Shown in pieces: positions 11,926-23,132 of a DNA stretch of 64,000 bases. This DNA comes from Rhizodiscina lignyota (Eukaryota > Ascomycota > Dothideomycetes > Aulographales > Rhizodiscinaceae). The notes beneath the pieces are model-generated. The model had not been told where the DNA came from. It worked only from the letters and a program-made list of their open reading frames with translations, and searched no databases. Location of the stretch: positions 124,001 to 188,000 of the forward strand of contig ML978144.1 in the NCBI GenBank assembly GCA_010015805.1. The letters run 5' to 3'. Made by a program: the position numbers and the translations under genes. Every line of letters begins with the position of its first letter. Within the stretch, counting starts at the first letter, position 1.

Positions 11926-13398
11926 GACTGCGGCAGAGGTGTGTGCGTGTGTACTGTGTAGAGAAAGAGGACTGAAAGGTTTGCAAATGAAAATGAAGAT
12001 AAAGAACGACTGATTATTCAGCACGTCCAATGTGTTAAACTAGACTGCAACACCGACACCTTGGGAGCACTTTGTGACAGTCCTACGGCTTGCTTCACCC
12101 CTGCAGGAGCATTACCATAGGCAACGCTCAGCAGCCCTCAATGTCTGTGATAGTAGCCCGTAGTAAAGTTGATCGAATGAGCCCCCTATCATCCGTTGAA
12201 ATTCGATTTCTTAGCAGACCTTACCTGGAGTAGAGATTCCAAAATGAAGCCACCCTAGATCTATACTTAGCTCTCTCTTAGAACCGTGTAGAACATCAGC
12301 CCTGAATCTGCCAGAGAGCGATCCTGCCGTCTCCGATGTCGTGACTTGAGTTCCGGTTGACCAGACACCCAAGCGACAATCAGTGACATATAGGTGTATA
12401 GAGCAGACCCTAACCGCCTACACGGTCGATCTCCTTGATCCGGAGACCAGAATGTGCCACAGCCAGGAGCATCAGACCTCGCCAGGGAAGCTTGTTCACA
12501 TGCCCGCCAATGAGGACCGACAAGGTGACTCAGGATGGGCTTTGGGCCCGCTTTTTGCCAGCCACGTCCGCTGTCTCCAACACCATGGCGACGATCTCCA
12601 ACGGCTAAGTCCGTTAAGCCTTCTTGCCCTTGCCGCCAACCTCCTCCTACTGTGGCACGTGCGGAGAGCCAGGGAGTGTGCAAACTGCCGGCGCTAGGGG
12701 CAAGGACCACCTTCTCAGAGTATATATACTCACCTTTCTTCGACCTTCCTCCTCTTTTCTTCTTCAGTTCTCTTTGCCTTTTGGCTTAGATCAAACGAAG
12801 ATTTTGTTCTTCACAGTTTAATCTCTGTGACAAGACTACGGTCTTTTCCTTGATTATTCTACTATTTGGAACCGGGTCGGTTTCCTCTGTGCTTGCACAT
12901 GTTTCCTGCCACAGTGTCGCCGGTATTGCACTCTCTCCGGCTGACGCGAACCTTTTTACGCTTCTTTCATTGATTCTCCCACCTCGTGTGGGAGGTTGAC
13001 GAAGAAAGCCTTTGATCAATTTGCTCTGATGTCTCTCGTGCTGCTTGATGAATGTGTACTATGCTGTGCCTAGATGATCTTTCGTGACGCCGGTACTGTT
13101 GTTGCGACACGTCGACTTTGGTGAAGTAATGATACTGTAGGAAGGTGGAAAACTCAGTGGTGATCTTAGGAAAGAGGTGAGGCGTTGGAAATACGCATAC
13201 GTAGTAGTGGTAGTAGCAGCAGTAGCAGCGAACTCTAGTCTCAATCTGCATATTGTGATCCAGAAAATGAAGCCGTCGTAGCTTTCCAGCGGCCCAGCCG
13301 CATATGCTGAGTGAATTGTGATGTTGCTGTCGTCGCCATTGTGAGCCGGTGGTTGGTGGGCAGTCGTCCACAAAGTACACGCTCATTTGTCCACCTCC
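11926..13398. other. Spacer
   Basis: Upstream region of the minus-strand family gene, then mixed short frames. A GTA/GCA triplet run sits at about 13200-13230. No gene is supported; a long minus-strand frame here overlaps the tandem repeat that follows and matches nothing I know. Confidence 0.4.
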
Positions 13399-13830
13399 CA
13401 CAACAGCGCCTTCGAATTCTCTTTGAAGACTATAGGGGATGCTTTCGCATGCTGATGTCTCCTCTTTTAAGCCATAACATCTCGTGTAGATGTGGTGGAA
13501 CAGTGGAATTGGCTGGCAGAGCAGAAGCCGCTGAGCCTCCGTCCAGTGTCGCCATTTACGCTTCCACCTCACACAACAGCGCGTTTGAATTAGTCTTTAA
13601 TATTTCAGGCGATGATTTCGCATCCCTCGAGGGCCCTTTTGACGGCATCACAACATGTACCCGTGGTGGTTGAATGGTGGGCTTGCTCGAGGGGAGCGAG
13701 CGCTCAACTGACTCGACGGCCCAGATCTTAGCCATCGCCCTCCACAACGGCGCCTTCGAGCCATCCTTTAAAATTCCATACGAGGATTTCGCACCCTCCG
13801 ATGTCCATTTCTACAACATTATAGTCCCCA
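13399..13830 (+). repeat. Degenerate tandem repeat, about 172-bp unit, three copies
   Basis: Units start with CACAAC at 13399, 13572 and 13743, a spacing of 173 and 171. Each begins with the same words (cacaacagcg, ttcgaa or similar, then a GATttcgca block) and carries a GTGGTGG block in its second half. Read on the plus strand the starts translate to SHNSAFEFS, SHNSAFELV and LHNGAFEPS. Each is followed by an aspartate-phenylalanine-alanine block, but in different frames because the period is not a multiple of three. It may be remains of a repeat-containing gene or a DNA-level duplication. Confidence 0.55.
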
Positions 13831-14339
13831 TAAAGGTCAGGGAGTGGTAGAGCTGCGAGTGGTATGTCCGAGCGAGCTTATTGCTAGACACAACCATCGA
13901 CCCCAGGTACCACAAATTGTAGCTATAGAAGTGCAGGAAACCCGAGATACACTCCTAGCTAGAAATGTATCAATAGACAGTGATTCCTGTGAGAAATATT
14001 AGCATGCCATGCTGAAGAGTTCCCTAAACTTGTCCTCTGTGACGCCATTCACCACCCCCCTCCCCAAAACAAAGCGGATGGCTCCGACCTTCCGCCTTTT
14101 TGTGACATCCGCCACACAACTGAACACCACCACCACAATTATAAACCTACGTTAGGGTTCTTTTCCTTCCTTTGTTAACCTCACTCACCTACTTGACCCT
14201 TTCAACCATACACAACCAAAAGACGGCCTCGTCCAGAGATCCAAGACCACGAAGTCCTGCAGGGCTTCTCCACCAGCCCAACAGTGCCGTACAGGGCGAG
14301 GAACAAGAAAACCACAAGAGAAGTCCAAGGGCTTTACAA
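13831..14339. other. Upstream region of the 14.3-kb gene
   Basis: No gene. Contains a pyrimidine-rich stretch just before the start of the next gene, as is common in fungal promoters and 5' leaders. Confidence 0.4.
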
Positions 14340-16277
14340 ATGGCTTCTTCATCCGCCTCCAATCCGAGCAATGCACCGCCAAGGCCAGAGAGCGACGTTG
14401 ACAATCACACCTCGAGCACTCATGCCTTCGGTGCCTTGGACACGGGCGCATTAGGAGTCGAGTGGTGGGAGTGGAAAATCAAGGACTACAACTCTCTGGA
14501 GACGACGCATCCAGATCCTAATTACCACACATACCATATGAATCTCCTCCGCGAGTCTTTAGGCCTTCCTCTTAAGCCGGACCACTTTTATGACCCCTTC
14601 GGCGACCCCGAAGAGCTCGAACGCATTTACGAATACGCCGATAACCCGGGCGCATCACCGCCAGGGGACATCCAGACCGAGCCAAGAACGGGCAACGGAA
14701 TAGGCCCTAGGATGTCTAGGATGCCGCCAAGTGGAAAGATCATGTGGGCATACGAGAAGTATGCTGATCCTGCCAACGGGGACCTCGATGAGCTACGACA
14801 ACCGAAGCTTGTGTACGTCGACGAAGAGGGAGAGGAGTGGGAAGAAGAAAGTGAGGATGAGGAGGAAGAAGAAGATGATGGCTTTCTTGGAGAAGAGTTG
14901 GACGGCATAGGCTTAGAGGTGACAGACGATGAAGCGTACGAGACGCTCGACGAAGAGTGTGAGGAGGACAGTACAAGTGATGAATACGAGAGTGAGAGCA
15001 GTGAGGACAAGAAGCCACAAAAGAAAAAGCGTCGGACAACTCATTCCCCAGCCAACTTCTCACAAACTCGACGAGCAGTGGTCGGCTCCACGCGAGCAGT
15101 GGCCGGCTCCACGCGAGCAGCTCTTGCGAGAGCTCCTCTGTCCTCCTCCGCAGTTCCATCAAATCCTCAAGCTCAGAGCGGGAATGCGCATCTTCTGACG
15201 ACTGATATCCTAACGCCGCAAGAGTATCAAAACCGCATCAACCAGGGGGACACTCCTGAGGCGACGGAGGTCCTGGCTGGCCTAGGGGAGTTCTGGTTGC
15301 CGGTCGAGAGTCCAGATGAAGAGCCTGGTCCGGTCGACCTGGTTGCTGATTTTGGCCTCCGAGCAGACGAGCTAAGAGCCATCACGAATCGCCCGTACCC
15401 CTTCCCACACAAGCGGAGCGTTATCCAGGATCGCACGCTGTACATCAGCGGTTTGGACCAGGTCACAGAGGACAATCTCCCACCATTCATGGCTGATATC
15501 GTGGTGGACAAGGTGCAGGCGCCATACCTAAGAGACTCACACGGCAACTACCTGAAGAGCGTGCGGACCGGCCAATGCTTTCGGAACTTTGGCAACCTGG
15601 TGCCCAACGGGATCTCCAGTGTCGATGCTGGCGCCTTTTTCGCTCTCTTTGAGCACCTGGGGGCTACCTTCACCAGCGATATTATGTCCCGCGTGAATCT
15701 GACTGTATATCTTGGGGGGTCGCCCGTCAATAAATGGCGCAACAAGGCCGAGCGGTGGAGGTGCAGCTATGGAGGACTCGGTCCCAATCTGAAGTCCAAA
15801 GGCAAGAAGCCGAGCGAGAAGGCCAACGGAACGATGGACCGGCTCAAGGACAACGCAGCCCGTACCCTTCACCGCGTCGCGTGGGATGTCCATCCGGATG
15901 GTCGCCACATGCGCCAGCCACGTCCAGCCAAGATGCAAAACATGGCGGCCTCGAACTACCAGGGCCTGTGGTATGATGTGCCACCTGCTCGCGAGGTGGA
16001 CGGTGTCTTGCTCACCGTCACCAAAAATACCACAAAGTACCTGCCAAAGCTGAGCAGCTACCTGCAAGCCCATCCCAATGCCCGTGTTCTCGGTGGTGCT
16101 AGAGCTGCTGCTGCTGCTGCTGCTGCTGCTGCGGTGTCGGAGCCTGATGACGCTGAGATGGCCGAAGACGAAGACGAAACGGAGGAGGACCTTGGTGAAG
16201 AGGGTACTGATGAAGAGGGCGAGGTAATTGATGAGGCTGAGGAGGGCCCTGGCGAACAGAGCGTCTACGGCCTATGA
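14340..16277 (+). CDS. Unrecognised acidic nuclear-type protein, RTG subgroup of the seven-gene family
   Basis: Single exon, 645 residues. The ATG at 14340 (MASSSASNPSNAPP) is chosen over the longer upstream frame because that frame has no ATG. Shared boxes: NLPPFMADIV near 379, S-V-R-T-G near 407 with QCFRNFGN after it, the core VPNGISSVDAGAFF near 421, ERWRCSYGG near 470, VAWDVHPDG near 513 and DVPPAREVDG near 546. Before the core lie long Glu/Asp runs, a KKKRRTTH nuclear-signal-like cluster and a short internal duplication (VVGSTRA, VAGSTRA). After it come a run of about nine alanines and an acidic C-terminus. An N-terminal stretch, YHMNLLRESLGLPL, resembles one in the 28.7-kb member. No enzyme motif is visible. 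Confidence 0.82.
   Translation: MASSSASNPSNAPPRPESDVDNHTSSTHAFGALDTGALGVEWWEWKIKDYNSLETTHPDPNYHTYHMNLLRESLGLPLKPDHFYDPFGDPEELERIYEYADNPGASPPGDIQTEPRTGNGIGPRMSRMPPSGKIMWAYEKYADPANGDLDELRQPKLVYVDEEGEEWEEESEDEEEEEDDGFLGEELDGIGLEVTDDEAYETLDEECEEDSTSDEYESESSEDKKPQKKKRRTTHSPANFSQTRRAVVGSTRAVAGSTRAALARAPLSSSAVPSNPQAQSGNAHLLTTDILTPQEYQNRINQGDTPEATEVLAGLGEFWLPVESPDEEPGPVDLVADFGLRADELRAITNRPYPFPHKRSVIQDRTLYISGLDQVTEDNLPPFMADIVVDKVQAPYLRDSHGNYLKSVRTGQCFRNFGNLVPNGISSVDAGAFFALFEHLGATFTSDIMSRVNLTVYLGGSPVNKWRNKAERWRCSYGGLGPNLKSKGKKPSEKANGTMDRLKDNAARTLHRVAWDVHPDGRHMRQPRPAKMQNMAASNYQGLWYDVPPAREVDGVLLTVTKNTTKYLPKLSSYLQAHPNARVLGGARAAAAAAAAAAVSEPDDAEMAEDEDETEEDLGEEGTDEEGEVIDEAEEGPGEQSVYGL
16104..16129 (+). repeat. 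(GCT)n trinucleotide repeat coding polyalanine
   Basis: About nine GCT units inside the 14.3-kb gene, encoding an alanine run just before its acidic tail. Likely variable in length between isolates. Confidence 0.85.
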
Positions 16278-18508
16278 AGGGTGGTGGTGGTGGAGAAGTT
16301 GGTAAGTGCCGATCATCGGGCGTTACGCAGCCTCAACACTGACTTTAGACGGGCAGAGCGAGCTAGTAAGAGGGCTGGCTAGAAGGGTAGACTGTATCCT
16401 CGGACGTCTTACGACCTTTGTGGATGCGCTTTCTTTGTTGTTGCAGTTGGATCTTTGTGCTCTGGGTGCTGCAGGGCGTGGGTGAATCACCCTCCCAGGA
16501 CAGGAAGCACTCCTTCCATTGTCGGCTGGCTTCTCGAGGCGTCTTCTCACTGTTCTTGTAGCTTTCGCATTGGGATAGATATTTGCAGTATCTGATGTAG
16601 TTGCGCATCTCGAAAGAGGTCTTCTCAATCCTCCGGAGAGTGTGGCGCTGTGGAGAAAGTGACGGGAATCTTGGCAACGGTGCAGCAAACGGCTCCACAG
16701 AAACCTTAATCCGACCTCACCTTACCCCTTTCCCCTTCTCTTTGTCATACACCATCGATAGCGTCGCCCACTTCGCTGTTTGCAGTACAAGCATCCTTAG
16801 TCGCTAGTCTCCCACTTATCTTGCACATTCTACAACTACCTACAGCGATATTCTCTTCTACGGGCCAATGCGATCGAGAGCCCAATGACCGCCTTCCAAC
16901 GGCATGGTGTCCCATCGGGGCCCTAACATCCTTCCACATCGCAAGTACACTATCTTTGTTTGTAGTAATTCATGGCCAACCCAATCGACCCTACTCTCCG
17001 TATCAGCACGGGGATTGCCGATATGCTTAACGGGAAGCGCGACCCCGGACGCTAATACAGAGATTGGAGAATATACTCAGCTGGATCTTGGCACAAATTG
17101 TTCAACAGAGCTGCCCTGGACACTTTTGGCCAGATCCTTGTGAAGTATAAAGTTTGCGACAGCCTTGTGCATACGGCAGCTATCGCATTGACTGACGATG
17201 ACCTGGCTCCCTCCTTCGAATCACAGCATTCAACATCAGCTCGACCGCCTGGGATTCACATCACGTGTGGAGAAATTTATACTATCGACACTGTGCATGA
17301 CGAACATTGCTACAAAGGACTATTAACAGTGACCGTTCAACTTCAGAGGTCCAGGGCGCGCAAGTCACGTCTCGGTTGTTCATGATAGCCAATGACAAGT
17401 CGCCAAAGACATTCTACGGAAGAGCTACTTGAGCAGGAGCACACTACCAGCTCAGTGACGGATGGGACCGCGGCTGGGGGGGCGGTGGGTAGGAATCACA
17501 TGAGCGCCGCCGTTTGAAATACCGGTAGCAAGTGGAGGAGGATGTGAAGAGGAAAGAAGATAACAAGATTGATGGAAGCTTGAACGGCACATTGGACGGA
17601 TCTAGATGAACTTACGCCAACATGCGCTTTGGTCTCTCGGAATTGTCTAGATGGCATAATCTCTTTCAGGGTCGACAGTTCAACTTGCCATGTCGTCTCC
17701 CCAAACACGACTGCACTATGTGGAGTTATTGCATTTGCACTGATACAGTCGTTCAATCTATAGTCGTGGCCTTACGATATAAAAATCTCCTCTCACTACC
17801 AATCACTCTGTAGCGCCAGAGAGTCGTCCATCCGCTACCCACGAACTCCTTGATCGCGCTTGAGAATTAGCGCTGCCAGCGAACGATCACAATTCCTTGC
17901 TTTATCATAAAATCTCATTGAGGACGACGGGGATTCTCACAGCATTCCCTCTACGTCGATCGCCGACTTTGACGAGGTATGGGGCAGAAAGAGCAGCTTT
18001 TGTATTCATTTTTGTATCTAGTTTCGGAGGTCTCGTGTGATGAACGCGGTCTCGCCAAGTGACCAGCAACAGAAAATTCGGGGGCTGGAAGATTTCAGTT
18101 ATTCTTTTGGTATCAATGCTGCACTGAATGATACTTTTTCTATTGAAGGGTCCGTGTCCTTCAATGATAATGTTAACCTCAATAGGGGATTCAACTGAAA
18201 CGCCAAGACAAGATACTCCTGACCGCCGAAACGAACAACAATAACAATGTCATTGTTCGAAACAAAGCCATTGTACATAATATTTAGGGCTACATGTTTT
18301 TGATTAATCGGAAATGTATAGTGAATAGTGAATACATGTTGGTATTGGTCAAGTTACACCTTTCACCTCACCCTATATTTTCCACTACAAGTCCGTGTAC
18401 AGACCAGAAATCTCTCATTCTCCACTCAGAATCTCCATCTGTTCAAGCCACTGTCGTCCAGGACTTGTAACATAGCACAAGCTTATCGTCTATTACGAAT
18501 CCCACAAC
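16278..18508. other. Long spacer
   Basis: Minus-strand frames at 16323-16698 look partly coding (one contains a helical stretch around MRNYIRYCKYLSQC) but match no family I know and lack a clear gene structure. Plus-strand frames at 16900-17385 are short and interrupted. From 17800 to 18500 nothing is seen apart from the upstream region of the next gene. Confidence 0.35.
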
Positions 18509-19777
18509 ATGGCTACCTCTCAAACTCAGCAACCGGCATCAACCCCTAAGGTTTACGTCGAGCAGCACGGTGGCACGCGCGGCATAGCCGGCAACGTTAC
18601 ATCTTTCCTTGCCGTTGACGAGTTCGTGACGATCAACAATTTACCTCCCCAGGCTGCGGTGTACGAAATGCGTTCTCTGGAGCAGCGCGCTCGCTCGCTT
18701 GGGTCTGCAGTGTGGAAAGGCACGACAAATCCTGTCACGAAGGAGCCGTTCAAAGCTGGACTTTGCCCTGGTTCGATATCCTCCGAGATTGAAGGATACA
18801 TGATCCATCTCTACCAGCTCAGAGGATTCGATCTTGCCGAAATCATCGGTCGCATACCCGTTGAGGCGTGGAGCAAAGGCCGCAAGGCACGACCGCCTAT
18901 AAGTGTCATGAAAGGCAATCTGTCCATGCGCGCTCAGCGATATCGTACGAGAGTCGGCGTCTTGGATCACTTCCCCGGAGATCTCAGAAAATATACGACA
19001 GAGAAGAAGGGATTCAAGGAAGACATGGCGAAGATCAGCCGTCTAAACGACTTACAGTTACTCTATGGAGTACATTGGGACATTCATAGCAATGGGTCGA
19101 TGTCTCAGCCCTACTTTGGCTCGCGACGTGGCGAGGGCATACCGCTCGGATTTAACCCTCCCAGGTATGCATTGCCAGAGCCAAAGGAGGTGAGCGATCG
19201 TGTGCGGAAGCTCCTCGAATCTTCGGGCCGTCGCGTGCCTACTCTGGCAGATCTCCCTGTCATTCATGCACAGATATCTTGGACTGGCCCACCGTACAAC
19301 CCAAGGCCTCAGGCACAGCCTAATCTACCCGCACCAACATCGCATCCGGCAAGACAATCCCATCCGCCCATGCCTCACAACGTAAACGACAATCGTGGCT
19401 TCACAAGCTCTGACAACAAATCAATGTCAAAGGATGAATTCTTCGCCCTCTTCGACAATGTCCCGAACAAGAAGCGAGCGCGGGATGAGCCCGTTGAGGA
19501 GGACGACTCGGACGAGGCAAACCCGTCCCACAAGCGCACCAAAGTCAGCGTTCCTACTTCAACGCCTGGCGAAGCAACTGCGAAACCTCAGGAGACTTCT
19601 GGAGGCCTTCCTAATGACACAATTAGCTCAGACTCAGTGGCGATTCCAAATCAGGACACTCTCCTTCTTGATCCGGCACTGGACGACATCTTCGAGAAGT
19701 GGGAAAAGGAGGCTAAGCTTGCGGAGGAGCTCGACAAGGCTAATGGATTCAAGGCGGTCTGGATGTTTTTGCTGTGA
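18509..19777 (+). CDS. Unrecognised protein, VPQG subgroup of the seven-gene family (intronless member)
   Basis: Single exon, 422 residues, start MATSQTQQPAS in a good context. The boxes appear in order: VYVEQHGG (16-22), GNVTSFL (28-34), NNLPPQAA (43-50), the core CPGSISSEIEGY (86-97) with LYQLRGFDLAEIIGRIP after it, QRYRTR (143-148), YGVHWDIHSNGSM (186-198), and PEPKEVSDRVRKLLESSG (223-240) before VPTL. The C-terminal third is low complexity with two basic clusters, KKRARDE and HKRTK, typical of nuclear localisation signals. Compared with the members at 23.1, 25.5 and 28.7 kb it lacks the intron they have at the Tyr of the first box. Function unknown. Confidence 0.82.
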   Translation: MATSQTQQPASTPKVYVEQHGGTRGIAGNVTSFLAVDEFVTINNLPPQAAVYEMRSLEQRARSLGSAVWKGTTNPVTKEPFKAGLCPGSISSEIEGYMIHLYQLRGFDLAEIIGRIPVEAWSKGRKARPPISVMKGNLSMRAQRYRTRVGVLDHFPGDLRKYTTEKKGFKEDMAKISRLNDLQLLYGVHWDIHSNGSMSQPYFGSRRGEGIPLGFNPPRYALPEPKEVSDRVRKLLESSGRRVPTLADLPVIHAQISWTGPPYNPRPQAQPNLPAPTSHPARQSHPPMPHNVNDNRGFTSSDNKSMSKDEFFALFDNVPNKKRARDEPVEEDDSDEANPSHKRTKVSVPTSTPGEATAKPQETSGGLPNDTISSDSVAIPNQDTLLLDPALDDIFEKWEKEAKLAEELDKANGFKAVWMFLL

Positions 19778-21009
19778 TATTACAGATTGGTTCATTCCTT
19801 GTGCTGAACATCTTTCTGTGCGATGACCCCCCGCCGCGAGGCTCCTCTTTGAAAGTTCTCAATCGGTTTGGTGCGAGGTTTCAGTTCGTTTGACATGGCC
19901 AGCATACGGCGTAACGGAAAAAATATTCAATCGACGCTGCTTTCGCAGCGTTTCATTAATGATTGCTCAAAATGTACGTACTTGATTCTTGAATTCGAAT
20001 TCATTCTATGGCGTTAGACTTCTCTTCGCGTTTCAGTATGTAGCAGTTTGAAGCCTTTAATATTTTGCTTGAGCAAGGTTCGACATGCTAATATGCCTTC
20101 CAACACCGTGAATCTATTTGATGTATGTCATCCCAGTCAAGAATCTGGACCTACCTCTGGAAACAAGCTCTCTGGTGTGCGTCTCGTTTGTCGCAGAGAA
20201 CAGGTCTAAATGCCGTTTCCTCCACGGAAACATACACTGGCCTCGGCAAGACAAGCTACTCCAGGTCGAGTTATTGGAGCTGATGTTGAGAGAAGCTTTT
20301 GCGTAACAATAGCTACACAACGGAGGTGGTCACATGCATTTTAGCTACATAAGATGTATCTGACGTTGTTTTGAAAAGATGGCTAGATGTGAATTTGACG
20401 CTCTGCTGCTGCTGAACACCTGCAAGGGCTGTAGCATACTCAAATCCAGCGCCTTTTTGATCCTGTCACTAGTACGAGCTCAGCAGCATACAGTAAACAG
20501 ACGTAATTCGTAATTATACGCACGTTGGCGCAAGCAAAGCGATCAGATTGCACCTCCGAATAGATGGCATAGCTCAGGCCTAAATGTAGCGCTGATATGG
20601 TCGAAAATGATGGCGGGGCAACAAGTGATTGATCTCTATCTGCAACAACACAAAATGTTGCTAGTGCCGGTGAAGTTTGACTGACTATGATTTCCTCTCT
20701 TGAATAGCGTTGTAAGTATTGTACATTACAATACAACGCCTGGCTCAACTTGCTTATGTGTAGAGCATGAGTAGCGAGGACGTCTCCGCTGGAGCTACTC
20801 CCGGATGGCCTGTGCCGCAAGTTTTCCCAAAATGATTATAGCTCCTTGTCGACAATACTGACATCAGTACGTCAACTCTGCATAATCTTAGTATCTCATC
20901 AAGTGCATCCACTTCAAAATACAAGCAACAGAGTCTCAAATTCAACATCCAACCGTATAAAATAACAACCCCCAACAACCCCAACAACCCCATCAATACC
21001 AAACCACAG
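19778..21009. other. Spacer
   Basis: No supported gene. Short overlapping frames on both strands near 20114-20320 and 20440-20820 have no recognisable protein content. Confidence 0.4.
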
Positions 21010-21530
21010 GATGCGAAGACTAGTTGGGTGCTGTGGCCTCAAAAGGGCTTAAGCAGAGAATATCAGGCAGATCTCGAGGCTAAAATCCAAGCTGTTCTTG
21101 ACGTCGGGATCAAGTTAGAAAAATGCGTCATCTTCCCTGAGGAAGAGGGGATCAGATATTGGGCGGCATCTGCCACGCGAGAGCAAGCCGAGAAAGTCAA
21201 ATCACTACCAAATGTTTGTCATCGCCGGTATTTGCATTAAGCAGTCTAAGTTCTGACGTGTGTTATCAGATGCTTACCCTCGAAGAGGAGTGCGAGGTCG
21301 GTTCCTTCGATTAACGACAAGCAGTGCCCACCCCATCAGTCACTCTCTTCAACGTATTGCTGGCTGCTTGTTCGATGCTACTGGGGTTTTCAACCTGAGG
21401 ACTCACCTGGGCCCTCATACACTTTTCAGACGGGTACAGCAGCCTACTCTACATGTGCTAGATGAGTTTCTGGTCATATGTCGCGGACACGTTCCTCGTA
21501 CAAGCGACATAGCGAGTTAAACATCATGAT
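21010..21530 (+). pseudogene. Subtilase prodomain-like (inhibitor I9-type) relic
   Basis: After a possible acceptor at 21009 the frame reads TSWVLWPQKGLSREY, then a helical stretch, then YWAASATREQAEKVKSLPN. This pattern (W-V-L-W-P-K-x-G, a helix, then Y/F-W-x-A near A-E-x-V/I-K) is the prodomain fold seen in fungal S8 peptidases and their stand-alone inhibitor-like relatives. Past 21240 the likely continuation is broken by stops and frame changes; a piece reading TLHVLDEF could be the remains of the catalytic Asp strand of a subtilase. No ATG or signal peptide is found upstream. Probably a broken gene. Confidence 0.38.
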
Positions 21531-22379
21531 TTGGCTGTGGAGAAGATTGGATACAAAATGCCGGTGGCCTGGATTCAAGGAGTGTATATACAAAGAAGGA
21601 ACTGTCAGACTGCATATAGTTGTGACAACACGTCGATAGTGGCTCTTATCGAAGACTCAGTCCATAGCATTCTGGTACTCAACTCAGAGTCTTTTACCAG
21701 ATCAAGCCAACAGTCAAGGATGAGGCTACCTTTGGCGCGTCTGGGGAAAATGACGATCATTTCAGCGACGCGCGACGCAAGCGCACGACAGGCCTGTTTG
21801 AAGTGATGCAATTGCCTTTCAGCCCCAGCAACGCGGGCCCTCGAGGACAACTTCTTCAGTCCTCCACGAGCATTTCCTTAGGGAAAGACCAGTCCCCTGC
21901 TTTAGCGGTAGTGGACGAGCCAGAGCTTTTGACATTACTGCCCGCAAAGAGAGTGAGATCGCCAGGTGCCCAACTAGATTGAGGGAGGCAGGATAGCAGC
22001 GGTAATGTCTCTACTGCATTCAGCGCTGTGTCGCCCAGACATGCCAAGATGGTGAGTGAGTAAGGGAAATCAAATGCTCCGAGAGTTTGCGCCTAACGTG
22101 CGAGGAACCCGAAGTGAGGTGTGCTGGGTGATTAGACATCGGATATCATCAATGTCGCTCTCCTCGGCCCGTTGGTTTGGCCCAGCCATAGCAGGAACGC
22201 CCAGTTATAGCTCAGGGTAAATAACCGTAATCTCAGGTTCAAAAGACGAAATAGACTTTAGTGAGGTCTGCTTCAAACACAGTGTCTCTCGTGAAAGTTG
22301 GGGTTTCAATCAGGATATAAGTGCAAAACATACATCTCATGTCCCCTCACGTTTCTTCTGCACAACCCCCAAAAAATTG
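21531..22379. other. Spacer with decayed frames
   Basis: A minus-strand frame at 21856-22047 (containing LGDTALNAVE and GDLTLFAGSN) has coding-like composition but no intact gene around it. Nothing else is supported. Confidence 0.3.
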
Positions 22380-22620
22380 AAACTTGTAGGGCTTATAATA
22401 TATCTAAAAAAAATAGAGAACTAGTAGAAAAAAAATTATAAAATAAAAAAACAAAGAATAGGTCCGATCCCCCTGGGGGTCGATCCTATTCCCCAGACCT
22501 GACAGCTCTGGCCGGTGGGCCGCGGGAGGTGTGCAGGAGGAGCAAGTACAGCTCAGTTGAAGTCGGGGCTAACCCCTTGAGCCATACTGCCTTTTCGATA
22601 GGTACTTAAAATTTGAATTT
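22380..22620 (-). mobile_element. Possible tRNA-derived SINE
   Basis: On the minus strand, TGGCTCAAGGGG (22584-22573) fits the A box of RNA polymerase III promoters, and GGATCGACCCC (22486-22476) is close to the B box. About 90 bp separates them, too far for an ordinary tRNA. The element ends in a T-rich and A-rich tail (22395-22455 on the plus strand). The B-box region lies in an imperfect hairpin at 22456-22491. Whether other copies exist in the genome decides this call. Confidence 0.45.
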
Positions 22621-23132
22621 TGTATATATGTGTAAAACAACAATAAGAAACTTGTACCGCCAACGACGCGTTCTGCCTTAAAGTTAGCGCCCGTTAAATC
22701 CATTAGCCCCAGGATATTAAATTTATTATAACAGTTCATGCATTATAGAATGCAGGTTACCCTCTCACAATAGGCATAATACATAGACACAGACAATAGC
22801 CAAATGGACTCACAATGAGTCGCCACCCGGCCCAAGCTCCTTACACCCAGCCTCTCCAATCCTATTCAAAACTCCTCTATTCTACAGCTCTTAACCTTCC
22901 GTCTTTCCCAACTTCCGACCATTACAGATCTTGATCAATTTTCTCTGCACGCCTTAACCATTATCAACCGAACCAATTCTCTCTCAAGCTCTTGACGATT
23001 ACCGACACCGATCACTCTTCCTTCCTGCTCTTGACCCGTACCGACCTCGACGAATTCTCTCTCAAGCTCCCGATCATTACCAATCTCGACCAGCTTTCCC
23101 TCAATTAGATTACAAAGCTATCCAAAGTCAAG
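22621..23132. other. Upstream region of the 23.1-kb gene
   Basis: A pyrimidine-rich region with several near-repeated words (ctctcaagctc, gattaccgac, cgaccttgac-like) covers about 22840-23110. No gene is seen. Confidence 0.4.

Noticed and set aside
12967-13572. A 201-residue minus-strand frame
   Set aside because: It overlaps the tandem repeat and has no recognisable protein pattern or ATG-supported gene structure.
14172-14339. 56 extra N-terminal residues on the 14.3-kb protein
   Set aside because: There is no ATG in that part of the frame; translation more likely starts at 14340.
22456-22600. A genuine tRNA gene
   Set aside because: A and B boxes are about 90 bp apart and no cloverleaf with an acceptor stem could be drawn, so a SINE relic is more likely.
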